A stretch of DNA of 40,309 nt from Candidatus Sulfotelmatobacter sp. (lineage in GTDB: Bacteria > Acidobacteriota > Terriglobia > Terriglobales > Acidobacteriaceae), in contig JASHNX010000057.1 in assembly GCA_030041415.1 (NCBI GenBank), forward strand, positions 1-40,309. The letters run 5' to 3'. Of this stretch, positions 8,868 to 17,598 are shown piece after piece. Under the pieces are notes generated by a model. It had not been told where the DNA came from, did not search any database, and saw only the letters and a program-made list of their open reading frames with translations. The translations under genes were made by a program, and so were the position numbers. The stretch's first letter is position 1; every line of letters begins with the position of its first letter.

Positions 8868-11555
8868 TTAATGTAACTGCGAGTCCGAGCCTAAGAGATC
8901 CGGCTGAGAGACGAACTCCGGCTGCATCTGCGCGCCATCCAGACATGCACGAAGCTTGGCGGCAAGAGACCGCACGCCGGGTTCATTCAGGATGTTGCCG
9001 TGATCGCCATCGAGTTCGTGCACCTCAACACCGCCCAACGCATATTTTTCCCATCCAGCGCCCGGGTCTTCCAGGCCGCGCAATCCTCTTTCCGCGGCCC
9101 GAAACAGAAGAATCTTTCCGGCATAGGGCTGCACACGGTAGTTAGTTTCCGCCAGAGCACAGGAACGTCGCACCTGTTTTACGGCAGGCGGCAGAAACAG
9201 AAATTGAATTCTATGCTTGAGTCCCAGGCGATAGCGTCGTGCTCTCTTTTTCAAATAAGTAATTTTCTGACGGACGGAAAGCGAGAGAAATCTTTCGACA
9301 ATCGATTGCGCAATCTCGGCATAGGTATCGACAAATGCCAGTACGCGAATGTCCTCTCCTTCGGCCAGAAGCATTCGTGCCATCTCCAAAGCCACATATC
9401 CGCCGAAAGAATAACCTCCGAGATAGTAAGGTCCCTCCGGCTGCATCCCTCGCAAATCCCTTAGGTAGACTTTGGCCATTTCTTCCACCCGGCGCAAAAC
9501 CGGCTGGCTGCCGTCCAGTCCCTGCGCCTGCAGGCCGTAGAAAGGCTGGTCGGGCGTCATGTAGCGCGTCAGATCCCGGAAACGCATGACGGTGCCACCC
9601 AACCCATGAACAAAAAAGAAAGGCGGCTTGGACCCAAGCGGCTGCATGGGGATTACCGAAGATTGCACGGCAGACGAATCCTGCTGCAACGTCGCCGCGA
9701 GTTGTTCGACGGTCGGCGCTTGCAAAAGCGCGGTCAACAACAGCTTTTTGCCGAACTCTTTTTCGACGCGCTGCATCAGTCGCACTGCCGCAAGCGAGTG
9801 TCCGCCTAATTCGAAGAAATTCTCCCGCGCGCCGATTGGCCGCTTCCCTAGCACCTGCTCCCAGAGCCCTGCCAGCCGGTTCTCGACGTCACCTCGAGGA
9901 GCCACAAAATCCGCTCCATGCTCGAGCTCTCTCACTTTCGGGACCGGTAGGGCGCGGCGATCCACCTTGCCGTTCGGCGTCAGAGGAAACGACTCCAGAA
10001 AAACGAAATCGGCGGGCACCATGTATTCAGGAAGACGCTCACGAAGAAATTTTCGCAGCTCGTTTTCCTGCGGTCTTGGCCGCGATGCAACGACATATCC
10101 GGTCAGCCGTTTTTCGCCATCCACCTCGCGGGCGACGACCACGCCTTCGGCGACCCCTTCGTGTTTCTCAAGCGCTGCTTCAATCTCCCCCAGTTCGACG
10201 CGAAATCCTCGAATCTTGACCTGAAAGTCTGTTCGGCCGAGGAATTCGATGTTCCCGTCCGGTAGATAGCGGACCAGGTCGCCAGTTTTGTAGAGCTTGC
10301 TTCCGGGCTCGGTACAGAACGGATCCGTGATGAATTTCTGCTCGGTGAGCTCAGGACGACGCAAGTAACCCCTTGCGACCCCCGGACCGCCGACGTGCAG
10401 TTCCCCCGGCGTCCCTGCGGGAACAGGCTGTAACTTCTCGTCCAGGATGTACAAGCGGATGTTGGCGATGGGGCGGCCGATGGGCAAGTTTTCAGGAATA
10501 GGCTGAGAGGCATCCGGTTCGTACGAACTCACGATGATGCTCGCCTCGGTCGGCCCATAGGTATTGATCCAGCGCACGCGGCTTCCGCCGCACTTCAGCC
10601 ACGCTCCGTAAGCCGAGGCCGAAGCTTTCTCGCCGCCCACAATCAATAATCGCAGTGTTTTCGGCAGAGCCGCCCCCGCTTCGGTTAGCGCCCGCACCAG
10701 TTCGTGCCAGTATGCCGTCGGAAGATCCAGGACCGTAACGCCGTGCTGACCGATCCAGCGAAGAAAATCTTCGCCTGACAACGGCATCTCTTCGGTCCGC
10801 AGCACGACGCAGCCGCCGGCAATCCAAGTCGGAAAGATTTCTTCAACCGCAATATCGAAGCTGATCGAAGAGAACTGCAGAGTGCGGTCGGAGGGTCCCA
10901 GATCGTAAAGCCGGACTGCAGCGAAGTGATGATTCACGAGGCCGCGGTGCGACAGCAGAACTCCGCGGGGTTTTCCCGTGGATCCGGACGTGTAAATGAT
11001 ATAGGCAAGGTTTTCGGGGCTCACCGCGCTGGCGGTATTCTCTGAGCAAAAGCCCTCAAGAATCTTCCAGTCCGAATGCAGGTGCAACACTTCCGCCTGC
11101 CCGTTGCCCAGCCCAGGCATCAAGCCCGGTTGGGTAATCAGCAGCGGAGCCTGCGAATCCTCCAGCATGTAAGCCAGCCGCTCGGCTGGATAATCTGGAT
11201 CCAGAGGAAGGCACGCCGCGCCGGACTTCATTACTCCCAGAAGCGCCACTGCGAGTTCCAGCGAGCGCCGCAGGCAGATCGCAACTGGAGCATCTGTTCC
11301 AACCCACGCACTCTTCTTGCGCAGGCAATCAGCTAATTGGTTAGCCCGATGATCGAGTTCCCGAAAAGTAAGCTGCCGATTCCCCTGAACGACCGCAATC
11401 GCATCCGGCGTCCGCCTGGCTTGTTCGGCGACCAATTCGTGCACACACTTGTCGGAAGGATACTCAGCCCGCGTGTCGTTCCACTCCACAACGAGACGCC
11501 GGCGTTCGTCTTCCGTCATCTGCACAGAGTTTTCAACTGGTCGATTTTCAGGCAT
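8868..11555 (-). CDS. NRPS A-PCP-TE lacking a condensation domain; acidic, Lys-like pocket
   Basis: About 895 aa. The open frame allows a TTG at 11564; the first ATG is 11555. The A domain (about 25-520) has YTSGSTG, NTYGPTE and NGKVDR; the PCP has FFELGGHSL; the TE (about 640-860) has G-Y-S-F-G-G with normal serine, and His in DGDHGN. Manual code: D-I-E-D-I-G-T-I-I-K. Glu239 and Asp278 suggest a basic amino acid, and the pattern resembles codes I recall for lysine domains. The protein begins at the linker normally joining C to A (MTEDERRRLVVEWNDTRAEYP), matching the internal linker of the 2490-6596 protein. It therefore looks like a C-A-PCP-TE module without its C domain. It carries the second TE of the operon, with Ser where the other has Cys. 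Confidence 0.9.
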   Translation of the reverse strand: MPENRPVENSVQMTEDERRRLVVEWNDTRAEYPSDKCVHELVAEQARRTPDAIAVVQGNRQLTFRELDHRANQLADCLRKKSAWVGTDAPVAICLRRSLELAVALLGVMKSGAACLPLDPDYPAERLAYMLEDSQAPLLITQPGLMPGLGNGQAEVLHLHSDWKILEGFCSENTASAVSPENLAYIIYTSGSTGKPRGVLLSHRGLVNHHFAAVRLYDLGPSDRTLQFSSISFDIAVEEIFPTWIAGGCVVLRTEEMPLSGEDFLRWIGQHGVTVLDLPTAYWHELVRALTEAGAALPKTLRLLIVGGEKASASAYGAWLKCGGSRVRWINTYGPTEASIIVSSYEPDASQPIPENLPIGRPIANIRLYILDEKLQPVPAGTPGELHVGGPGVARGYLRRPELTEQKFITDPFCTEPGSKLYKTGDLVRYLPDGNIEFLGRTDFQVKIRGFRVELGEIEAALEKHEGVAEGVVVAREVDGEKRLTGYVVASRPRPQENELRKFLRERLPEYMVPADFVFLESFPLTPNGKVDRRALPVPKVRELEHGADFVAPRGDVENRLAGLWEQVLGKRPIGARENFFELGGHSLAAVRLMQRVEKEFGKKLLLTALLQAPTVEQLAATLQQDSSAVQSSVIPMQPLGSKPPFFFVHGLGGTVMRFRDLTRYMTPDQPFYGLQAQGLDGSQPVLRRVEEMAKVYLRDLRGMQPEGPYYLGGYSFGGYVALEMARMLLAEGEDIRVLAFVDTYAEIAQSIVERFLSLSVRQKITYLKKRARRYRLGLKHRIQFLFLPPAVKQVRRSCALAETNYRVQPYAGKILLFRAAERGLRGLEDPGAGWEKYALGGVEVHELDGDHGNILNEPGVRSLAAKLRACLDGAQMQPEFVSQPDLLGSDSQLH

Positions 11556-11832
11556 GGCATTCAATTGGTTTCGAGCTGTAGGCTGATCGCCTGGCCGGCG
11601 ACGCGAGGGATCGCGAAACCTTCGGGGTTCAGAAGATGAGCAGAGGCTGAGAACGGCTCCAGCCCTCTCAAACCGGCAGCGGCTTGACTGTCTCGTAGCA
11701 TTCCGACTTCTTTTACCCTATTGGAAGCGGCTTTGAACAGTGGTCCGGGCTAGGTACTGGACTATTAGCGAGCGGAGAGGTGAGAAGGAAGCGTGAAAAG
11801 GAGACTCGATACTGCTGGAGGAATAGGCGACA
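11556..11832. other. 277-bp gap between two NRPS genes
   Basis: No gene and no recognisable condensation-domain remnant in the minus-strand frames. This bears on the C-domain loss in the next protein. No clear promoter or terminator was seen. Confidence 0.5.
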
Positions 11833-13755
11833 TCAGGCCACAGACTGATTCGTTCCTGTCGCACTGGAGTTCGTCGGATTCGATCGTTCAATCTTGTCAA
11901 GAATCAATTTTTCGACTTCGTGTGATATCTCGGCGACGGTTGGATGATCGAATAATTGAAGGAGGGCCAATTCGACGCCAAACGATTCGTTGATTCTGGT
12001 AATCAGTTGTGTTCCCAGCAGCGAATGCCCGCCAAGAAGAAAGAAGTTGTCGTTGGCGCCCACCCGTTGCATGTGCAAAAGGGAGGCAATGATAACCGCC
12101 AGACGCTCCTGCACGATTCCCGCGGGAGCGACGAACTCTTCCTCCTGCAGCATATTGCCAGGGTTCGGAAATGGTAGTGCCGCGCGGTCGATCTTGCCAT
12201 TTGTAGTCAGCGGCAGAGATTCAATCCGTACAAACCCCGCCGGAATCATGTAATCCGGAAGGGACACGCGCAGATGTTGACGCAGAGCGGCGGCGCTGGG
12301 CTCTATTCCCGGTGCGAGCACGATGTAGGCAACCAGCCGTTTCTCGCCGTCCTGATTTTCCCTTGCCAATACCGTCGAGGTTTCTACCTGAGGATGCTCG
12401 CGCAAAGCCTTGATTATTTCATTCGGCTCAATTCGAAAACCGCGGATCTTGATCTGATCATCCACCCGGCCCAGGAACTCAATCTCCCCGTTCTCAAGAT
12501 AACGAGCCAAATCCCCGGTTCTGAAGAGACGATCACCCGGCAGAGATCCAAAAGGGTTTGCGACAAACCTGCGCGCGGTCAACTCAGGGTGGTTGTGATA
12601 ACCGCGGGCCAGTCCGGCCCCTGCAATGCAAAGTTCTCCTGCGATTCCTACCGCGACCTGCTGCATCTGCTCGTCCACGATGTACGCCTGAGCATTGTCA
12701 ATGGGCCGCCCAATTGATGGTTGGATCGAATCATCTCCCGGCAGAACAGTGCCCGACGTTGCCACCACAGTGCACTCGGTCGGACCGTAATTGTTAACCA
12801 GAATGAACGGCAGGTCGGAAGACGGTCGGCGGTGCAACGTGTCTGCACCGGTTAAGAGGATACGGAGAGAACATGGACGCGGCCACTCCAGCGCGAGCAT
12901 CTGTTCCGCCAGGGGCGAAGCCAGAAACGTGATGCTTATTTTTTCGGCCAATAACCAATCTCGCAGCGCTTTAGGATCGCGGCTCAGAGACTGCTCTGGC
13001 ATATGCACGCTGGCACCGGCCGCCAGATACGGCCAAACTTCCCACACCGCGGCATCGAATCCCACAGCCGCTTGATGGCTGGCCCGATCCTGCGGCTTCA
13101 CCTGAAACGCTTTGCAGTGCCAGGACACCAGGTTAGAAAGACCTGCATGAGTAATCTCGACCCCATTCGGTTGCCCCGTCGAACCCGAGGTGTAAATCAC
13201 ATAAGACAGGTTCTCTCCTTGAATCACGCAGTCGATCTCGCCGGATGAACAGGCAGCGATCTGCTCCGCATGCCTGTCCAAATCCATCACAATCCAACCG
13301 CCCGTCGACACTTTCTGTGCGTCGTGGCCTCGTGTAACCAGTACTCCGGCGCCGGCATCCTGCAGCATGAAGTTCAGCCGCTCGGCAGGCATCGAAGAGT
13401 CCAGCGGAACATAGGCTCCGCCCGCTTTGAGAATGGCCAATGCCGCCACCACCATGGATGGCGATCGCTCCATGCACAGGCCAACCGGCTGATCGGTGGC
13501 AACACCAACTGACATTAAGTGGTGGGCGAGTTGATTCGAGCGCCGTTCCAGGTCCGCAAACGAAAGCACTTCTTCGCCCGCAGCCAACGCGACGGCATGA
13601 GGTCTTGCGGCAGCCTGTGCCGTCACAAGCCTCACCACACAGTTCCACGCAGAGTCATGCTCCGCACTCTCGCTTGGAGATTTGGAGCTGCAGTCAGCGA
13701 ACACTTCTGCCTTCGTCTGCAAGGAAGCTTGTGCCATCTGCGACTGCTTAAGCAT
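11833..13755 (-). CDS. NRPS A-PCP protein with a leucine specificity code
   Basis: 640 aa. The A domain (about 45-535) has YTSGSTGQPNG, FDAAVWEVW, NNYGPTE and NGKIDR; the PCP (about 550-625) has FLLGGHSLLG. Read at the GrsA positions the code is D-A-W-F-L-G-N-V-V-K, identical to the leucine code I recall from surfactin/lichenysin-type modules. It should therefore make leucyl-AMP and load Leu on its own PCP. It has neither C nor TE, so the leucyl thioester must be passed in trans, most plausibly to the C domain of the 2490-6596 protein. The stretch before the A domain (residues 1-45) has no recognisable domain. It follows the free PCP gene by 72 bp; an AACACA...TGTGTT dyad with a 15-base loop (13792-13818) lies in that gap. 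Confidence 0.92.
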   Translation of the reverse strand: MLKQSQMAQASLQTKAEVFADCSSKSPSESAEHDSAWNCVVRLVTAQAAARPHAVALAAGEEVLSFADLERRSNQLAHHLMSVGVATDQPVGLCMERSPSMVVAALAILKAGGAYVPLDSSMPAERLNFMLQDAGAGVLVTRGHDAQKVSTGGWIVMDLDRHAEQIAACSSGEIDCVIQGENLSYVIYTSGSTGQPNGVEITHAGLSNLVSWHCKAFQVKPQDRASHQAAVGFDAAVWEVWPYLAAGASVHMPEQSLSRDPKALRDWLLAEKISITFLASPLAEQMLALEWPRPCSLRILLTGADTLHRRPSSDLPFILVNNYGPTECTVVATSGTVLPGDDSIQPSIGRPIDNAQAYIVDEQMQQVAVGIAGELCIAGAGLARGYHNHPELTARRFVANPFGSLPGDRLFRTGDLARYLENGEIEFLGRVDDQIKIRGFRIEPNEIIKALREHPQVETSTVLARENQDGEKRLVAYIVLAPGIEPSAAALRQHLRVSLPDYMIPAGFVRIESLPLTTNGKIDRAALPFPNPGNMLQEEEFVAPAGIVQERLAVIIASLLHMQRVGANDNFFLLGGHSLLGTQLITRINESFGVELALLQLFDHPTVAEISHEVEKLILDKIERSNPTNSSATGTNQSVA

Positions 13756-13827
13756 AGGAAACTGAAAAGGCGATTCGATCCAACCGATCAGAACACACTC
13801 TCAGGTGGGCCCTGTGTTGAGGTTCTG

Positions 13828-14094
13828 CTATTTCTTGGACTTGCGCACTACCAACTGCTCGATTGTGTCCACGCTCTGAAGGTTATCGGCAGTGATCTCT
13901 TCATCACCGACTCTTACGCCGAAATTCTCCTCAAGGAAGGTTACGAGACGGAAAACGCCCAGAGAATCGATTACCCCATTTTCCATGAGCGATTCATCGT
14001 CGCTGAACTGGCTGATCCCCTTGGCACTGGCGAGTTCCTCAAGGATGAACTGGCGAAGTTGATCTTTAACGCTGGCCTCTTTTGCGGTGCTCAT
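13828..14094 (-). CDS. Free-standing peptidyl carrier protein
   Basis: Small carrier protein, 88 aa, with the phosphopantetheine site at Ser44 in GVIDSLGVF. Its acidic helical composition and length are typical of PltL/RedO/AnaD-like carriers. It starts at ATG 14094 with GGGAGGA about ten bases upstream. It lies directly downstream of the proline-code adenylation enzyme and two genes from the dehydrogenase, so it is the expected carrier on which the prolyl group is loaded and oxidised. No phosphopantetheinyl transferase is visible in the window. Confidence 0.92.
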   Translation of the reverse strand: MSTAKEASVKDQLRQFILEELASAKGISQFSDDESLMENGVIDSLGVFRLVTFLEENFGVRVGDEEITADNLQSVDTIEQLVVRKSKK

Positions 14095-14150
14095 TAGCAG
14101 TTGGTCCTCCCGGACTTGAGATAAAGTTATTGCGAAATCGTTCCCGCGCG

Positions 14151-15743
14151 CTATTGCGTTACCGCCACACCCTCCTGGCTCTCACGCGACAACTGCACAC
14201 GGTCCACCTTCCCGGTGGAAGTCTTGGGCAAGCTCTCGCGAAATTCAATCAGCTCAGGAATCATGTATTTGGGAATTCGGGTGGCGCAATGTTGCTGTAG
14301 TTCCGCCGCTTTTACAGACTCTGCTACATGCGCGGCGACAATCGCCTTAATGCGATTGCCGACCAGGTTGTCGGCGATGGCGATGGCGGCGGCCTCGCGT
14401 ACCCCAGGATGGCTAAGCAGCGCGCATTCGATCTCTCCGAGTTCGATGCGGTAGCCTCGGCTCTTGATCATACTGTCGCGCCGTCCCACAAAATAGTAAT
14501 TTCCATCTTCTGCTAGCGTGACAATGTCCCCGGTCCGGTACATCTTTTCCTCAAAGTTCTTCTGGAAACGATTCGGTATAACCATCTTGTTGGTTTTTTC
14601 GATGTCGCCCCAGTACCCGCAGGTCACGGACGGGCCGCGAACATACAATTCTCCGCTCTCTCCCGGCGAGGTGACGATTTCGTCCCGGTCATTCACGGCA
14701 AATACTTCGGTGTTCTCGCATGCAATGCCGATGGGAAGCTTATCCATGCTGGCCAGGCGCCCGCGGTCGACTTTGTAGAACGTGCAAACATTGGTTTCAG
14801 TAGGGCCGTAAAGATTGTCCAATTCCACATCCGGCAAGAGTTCAGCCAGTTGCTTGAGGTACTTCATGGGAAATACTTCGCCCGCGAACAGGATGGTGCG
14901 CAGGTTCGCCAGTTTTTCGGCTTTTAAATCCGCGTGCAGCAGCAACAGCACCAGTGCCGACGGCACCGAATACCACACCGAAATCTTATGATTTTCGATG
15001 AACTTGGCAAGAGTGGTTGGGAACAGCGCTAGCTCTTCCGTAATCAGGTAGACTGTCGCACCCGCCTCGATCGCGTTGTATACATCGAAGACCGACAGGT
15101 CGAAATGCAACGGTGCATGATTTGAGAGACGATCTTCGTGCGTGATCTGAAATTTGACAGCGCACCATTCCACGAAGGTCAAAGCGTTCTGGTGAGACAG
15201 CATCACGCCCTTCGGCCGGCCGGTTGAACCCGACGTGTACAGGATGTACGCGAGATCGGTTTCCGTCAGAGTCACCAAAGGCGGATGGGAAGCCGGATAG
15301 TCCGATAATGCAGACCACGGAAGCACACCCGTTCCGTTGCCCGATTCAGTTGCTTGATCGATGACTACGCACCGAGCAAGCGACTCGCGCGTAGCAAGAT
15401 CCAGGGAACGTCGCCTTTCATCCTGGGTTATCAGAACCTTGATGCCGCAATTGCCAATGATGTAGCCGATCCGCTCCACTGGCGCCTGCGGGTCTAGGGG
15501 CACATAGACGCCACCCGCTTTTAGAACCGCAAACATGCTGATGACCGATTCCACGCATTTCGGAAAAAACAGTCCGACGCGATCGCCCTTTTTCACTCCG
15601 CACTGCTGCAAGAGGTGCGCAAGCTGATTGGACCGGGTCTCCAACTCGCGATAGGTAATGGATCGCCCGCGAGCCCAAACTGCTTCTCTCTCAGGAAAAC
15701 GGGCTGCGCTACTGGTCAGCAGTTGTTGAAGCATGTAAGCCAT
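14151..15743 (-). CDS. Free-standing adenylation enzyme with a proline code (PltF/RedM/AnaC-like)
   Basis: 530-aa stand-alone adenylation enzyme with no carrier domain. Motifs in order: YTSGSTGRPKG, APLHFDLSVFD, NLYGPTE, GELYVRGPSVTCGYWGD, YRTGD, SRGYRIELGEIE and STGKVDR (catalytic Lys). The manual code is D-L-F-Y-L-A-L-V-C-K, the same as, or one residue from, the code I recall for proline-specific free ligases of pyoluteorin, prodigiosin and anatoxin pathways. The expected reaction is ATP + L-proline to prolyl-AMP, then transfer to the 88-aa carrier encoded next. ATG 15743 has AGAGG seven bases upstream. The dehydrogenase gene ends 41 bp upstream. An acyl-CoA ligase role, as in some exosortase-associated EPS loci, is less likely because Asp235 and the full proline pocket are present. 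Confidence 0.9.
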   Translation of the reverse strand: MAYMLQQLLTSSAARFPEREAVWARGRSITYRELETRSNQLAHLLQQCGVKKGDRVGLFFPKCVESVISMFAVLKAGGVYVPLDPQAPVERIGYIIGNCGIKVLITQDERRRSLDLATRESLARCVVIDQATESGNGTGVLPWSALSDYPASHPPLVTLTETDLAYILYTSGSTGRPKGVMLSHQNALTFVEWCAVKFQITHEDRLSNHAPLHFDLSVFDVYNAIEAGATVYLITEELALFPTTLAKFIENHKISVWYSVPSALVLLLLHADLKAEKLANLRTILFAGEVFPMKYLKQLAELLPDVELDNLYGPTETNVCTFYKVDRGRLASMDKLPIGIACENTEVFAVNDRDEIVTSPGESGELYVRGPSVTCGYWGDIEKTNKMVIPNRFQKNFEEKMYRTGDIVTLAEDGNYYFVGRRDSMIKSRGYRIELGEIECALLSHPGVREAAAIAIADNLVGNRIKAIVAAHVAESVKAAELQQHCATRIPKYMIPELIEFRESLPKTSTGKVDRVQLSRESQEGVAVTQ

Positions 15744-15784
15744 AGGATCGCCTCTTGCGAAGAAGTTGAGGATGGAGCTTCGTA

Positions 15785-16930
15785 CTAGAAGCCGTGCATT
15801 CCCGCGATGATGACCTTTTGAATCTCAGACGTGCCGGAATAAATTTTCCCGGCGATCGCGTCACGCAGTTCGCGCTCGATCTGGTACTCGGTCATATATC
15901 CGTAGCCTCCGTGGATCTGAATTGCATCGAGGCAACTCTGGATGCAGGCTTCACTGATGTACAGCTTGGCGATCGAGGACTCGCGTAAGGGATGCCGGCC
16001 TTGGCTCTTCAGCCACGCCGCTTTGTACAGCAGCAGACGACCGGTCTCGAGGCGCACTTCCATATCGGCAATCTTGTTGCCGATCGCGGAGAACTTTCCG
16101 ATCGGTTGGCCGAACTGATTGCGTTCGCGCGCATATTTCACGGAATTCTCCAGCATTCGTTGCATCATGCCTAAATGGCTGGCCAGAATACAGGTACGCT
16201 CCCATTCCATCGACGTGGTAAAGATGGCTTGCCCGCTACCCTCTTTATCCAACAAATTCTCCGCAGGAATCTCGCAATCGACCAGGGCCACCTCGCACAT
16301 TGGCGAGGTGCGCAAACCCATTTTGTGCAGCTTCTTGCCGACTTCGAGACCTGGGGTGTCGCGCTCTACAAGGAAGGCGCTGACGCCATTGGCGCCCTTG
16401 GACGGATCAACGTTGGCAAAAATAATGAAAAGATGGGCCTGCTGCGCGTTAGTAATAAATGTCTTTGTGCCATTCAACACGTAGCAGTTGCCATGGCGTT
16501 CCGCCCGGGTGCGCAGGCTGTAAGCGTCTGAACCCGACATCGGTTCGGTCATCGCGTGCAGGCCGATCCATTCGCCGCTAATCAGTTTCGGAAGGTAGCG
16601 TCGTTTCTGCTCGTTGGTCCCAAACGTGGTCAACGGTATTTCCGTCGTCCACATGTGGGCGTTCAAGGAAAACAGGAATCCATTGTCGCGGCAACCGTAC
16701 CCTAAAGCTTCCAGCGCGCATACCGTTGTCAGTGTGTCCGCACCCCCGCCGCCGTATTCCTGCGGCACGGGTAATCCCTGAATGCCGAACTCGGCACACT
16801 TTTTCCAGTGGTCCCAGGAAAATTCTTCTTCTCGATCTCTGTGAATGAGATCGTCGTCCAGCTCTGTCTTGGCGAAGCGTATGACTTCCTTACGAAAGGC
16901 GGCCTGCTCTTCTGTCCACGCGAAATCCAA
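15785..16930 (-). CDS. Acyl-CoA dehydrogenase family, probable prolyl-PCP dehydrogenase/oxidase (PltE/RedW/AnaB-like)
   Basis: FAD flavoprotein of the acyl-CoA dehydrogenase fold. In the PltE/RedW/AnaB group the substrate is prolyl-S-carrier, oxidised to dehydroprolyl or pyrrole-2-carboxyl thioester. Seen: LHAMTEPMSGSDA (flavin region), GTKTFITNA, RNQFGQPIG, QIHGGYGYM and IYSGTSEIQ. The MCAD-type catalytic Glu of that last motif is Ser here, but a Glu lies in the alternative site used by isovaleryl-CoA dehydrogenase (MEWERTCILAS). I chose TTG 16930: GGGAGAG lies seven bases upstream, it gives 381 aa (normal length), it removes a 61-bp overlap with the acetyltransferase gene, and it places this Glu at 244, the number I recall for AnaB's catalytic Glu. 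An in-frame ATG at 17014 is the alternative. The adjacent proline ligase and carrier support the call. Confidence 0.88.
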   Translation of the reverse strand: MDFAWTEEQAAFRKEVIRFAKTELDDDLIHRDREEEFSWDHWKKCAEFGIQGLPVPQEYGGGGADTLTTVCALEALGYGCRDNGFLFSLNAHMWTTEIPLTTFGTNEQKRRYLPKLISGEWIGLHAMTEPMSGSDAYSLRTRAERHGNCYVLNGTKTFITNAQQAHLFIIFANVDPSKGANGVSAFLVERDTPGLEVGKKLHKMGLRTSPMCEVALVDCEIPAENLLDKEGSGQAIFTTSMEWERTCILASHLGMMQRMLENSVKYARERNQFGQPIGKFSAIGNKIADMEVRLETGRLLLYKAAWLKSQGRHPLRESSIAKLYISEACIQSCLDAIQIHGGYGYMTEYQIERELRDAIAGKIYSGTSEIQKVIIAGMHGF

Positions 16931-16953
16931 AATTTCACTCTCCCAATGCAGGT

Positions 16954-17544
16954 CTAAGCGGTAACCTTTTGATCTTGCGGTTTCCCGTTGTTCTTGGAGT
17001 CGAGGGTCTTCCATGGCATCTTACGGAGGCGGCCGCCAGGCAGCCGGATACGCGCCGGAACGCCCATCACAGTCGTATTATCGGGGACATCGGTAAGCAC
17101 CACGCTGTTGGCGACCACAAGCACGTTGTTGCCAATCTTGACTTCGCCGATGATCTTGCAACCGGGCCCAAAGTAGCAGTTGTCTCCGATGCTTTTGACT
17201 CCGGTTCCGATCAACACGTCGGTGTTGAACGTGCATCCTGATCCGATCTTGGTGGGAGAAATCTGCAAATGATAGGCGGTATGAAGAATCATTCCTGGGC
17301 CGATCTCTGCGTCCGGCGAAATCAAAACTCCACAGAGCACAATCTGGTTCCAGCGTTGCCAAAACAAAGCAACCAGCATCAGAATCTGGCGAACGACCGG
17401 AATGTGAACCCTCTGATGCACCCAGTACGAAAAGCGATATTGCAAGATCACCTTGGTTTCCCGGCGGATGAGCACTCGCCACGGCCGTTCGAGCCTGCGG
17501 TGAGTGGCGGCCGCCTTGAAATCACCTCGCAAATTTTCAAACAT
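16954..17544 (-). CDS. Left-handed beta-helix (hexapeptide) O-acetyltransferase, CysE-like
   Basis: 196 aa from ATG 17544, with AAGGA seven bases upstream. It has an N-terminal hydrophobic region (residues 45-75) and then hexapeptide repeats (ISPDAEIGPGMIL, ISPTKIGSGCTF, IGDNCYFGPGCKIIGEVKIGNNVLVVANSVV), ending in the typical VMGVPARI. It resembles serine-acetyltransferase-like enzymes found in capsule and EPS clusters, which acetylate sugars with acetyl-CoA. A true serine acetyltransferase for cysteine synthesis is unlikely in this setting. It could provide the acetyl groups that the NodB-type deacetylase of the same operon edits; that link is inference. It precedes the dehydrogenase gene by 23 bp. 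Confidence 0.85.
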   Translation of the reverse strand: MFENLRGDFKAAATHRRLERPWRVLIRRETKVILQYRFSYWVHQRVHIPVVRQILMLVALFWQRWNQIVLCGVLISPDAEIGPGMILHTAYHLQISPTKIGSGCTFNTDVLIGTGVKSIGDNCYFGPGCKIIGEVKIGNNVLVVANSVVLTDVPDNTTVMGVPARIRLPGGRLRKMPWKTLDSKNNGKPQDQKVTA

Positions 17545-17598
17545 TTTTATTTCCTTCTGGTGTTGGGAATCACAGAATCCACGCTTTTGCCGTCTTCC

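Noticed and set aside
11556-11832. Relict of a condensation domain before the A-PCP-TE gene
   Set aside because: No HHxxxDG or other C-domain motif in the minus-strand frames of this gap.
16931-17014. ATG 17014 as the start of the dehydrogenase
   Set aside because: It would overlap the acetyltransferase gene by 61 bp and add 28 unconserved residues; TTG 16930 has a good SD and gives the family length.
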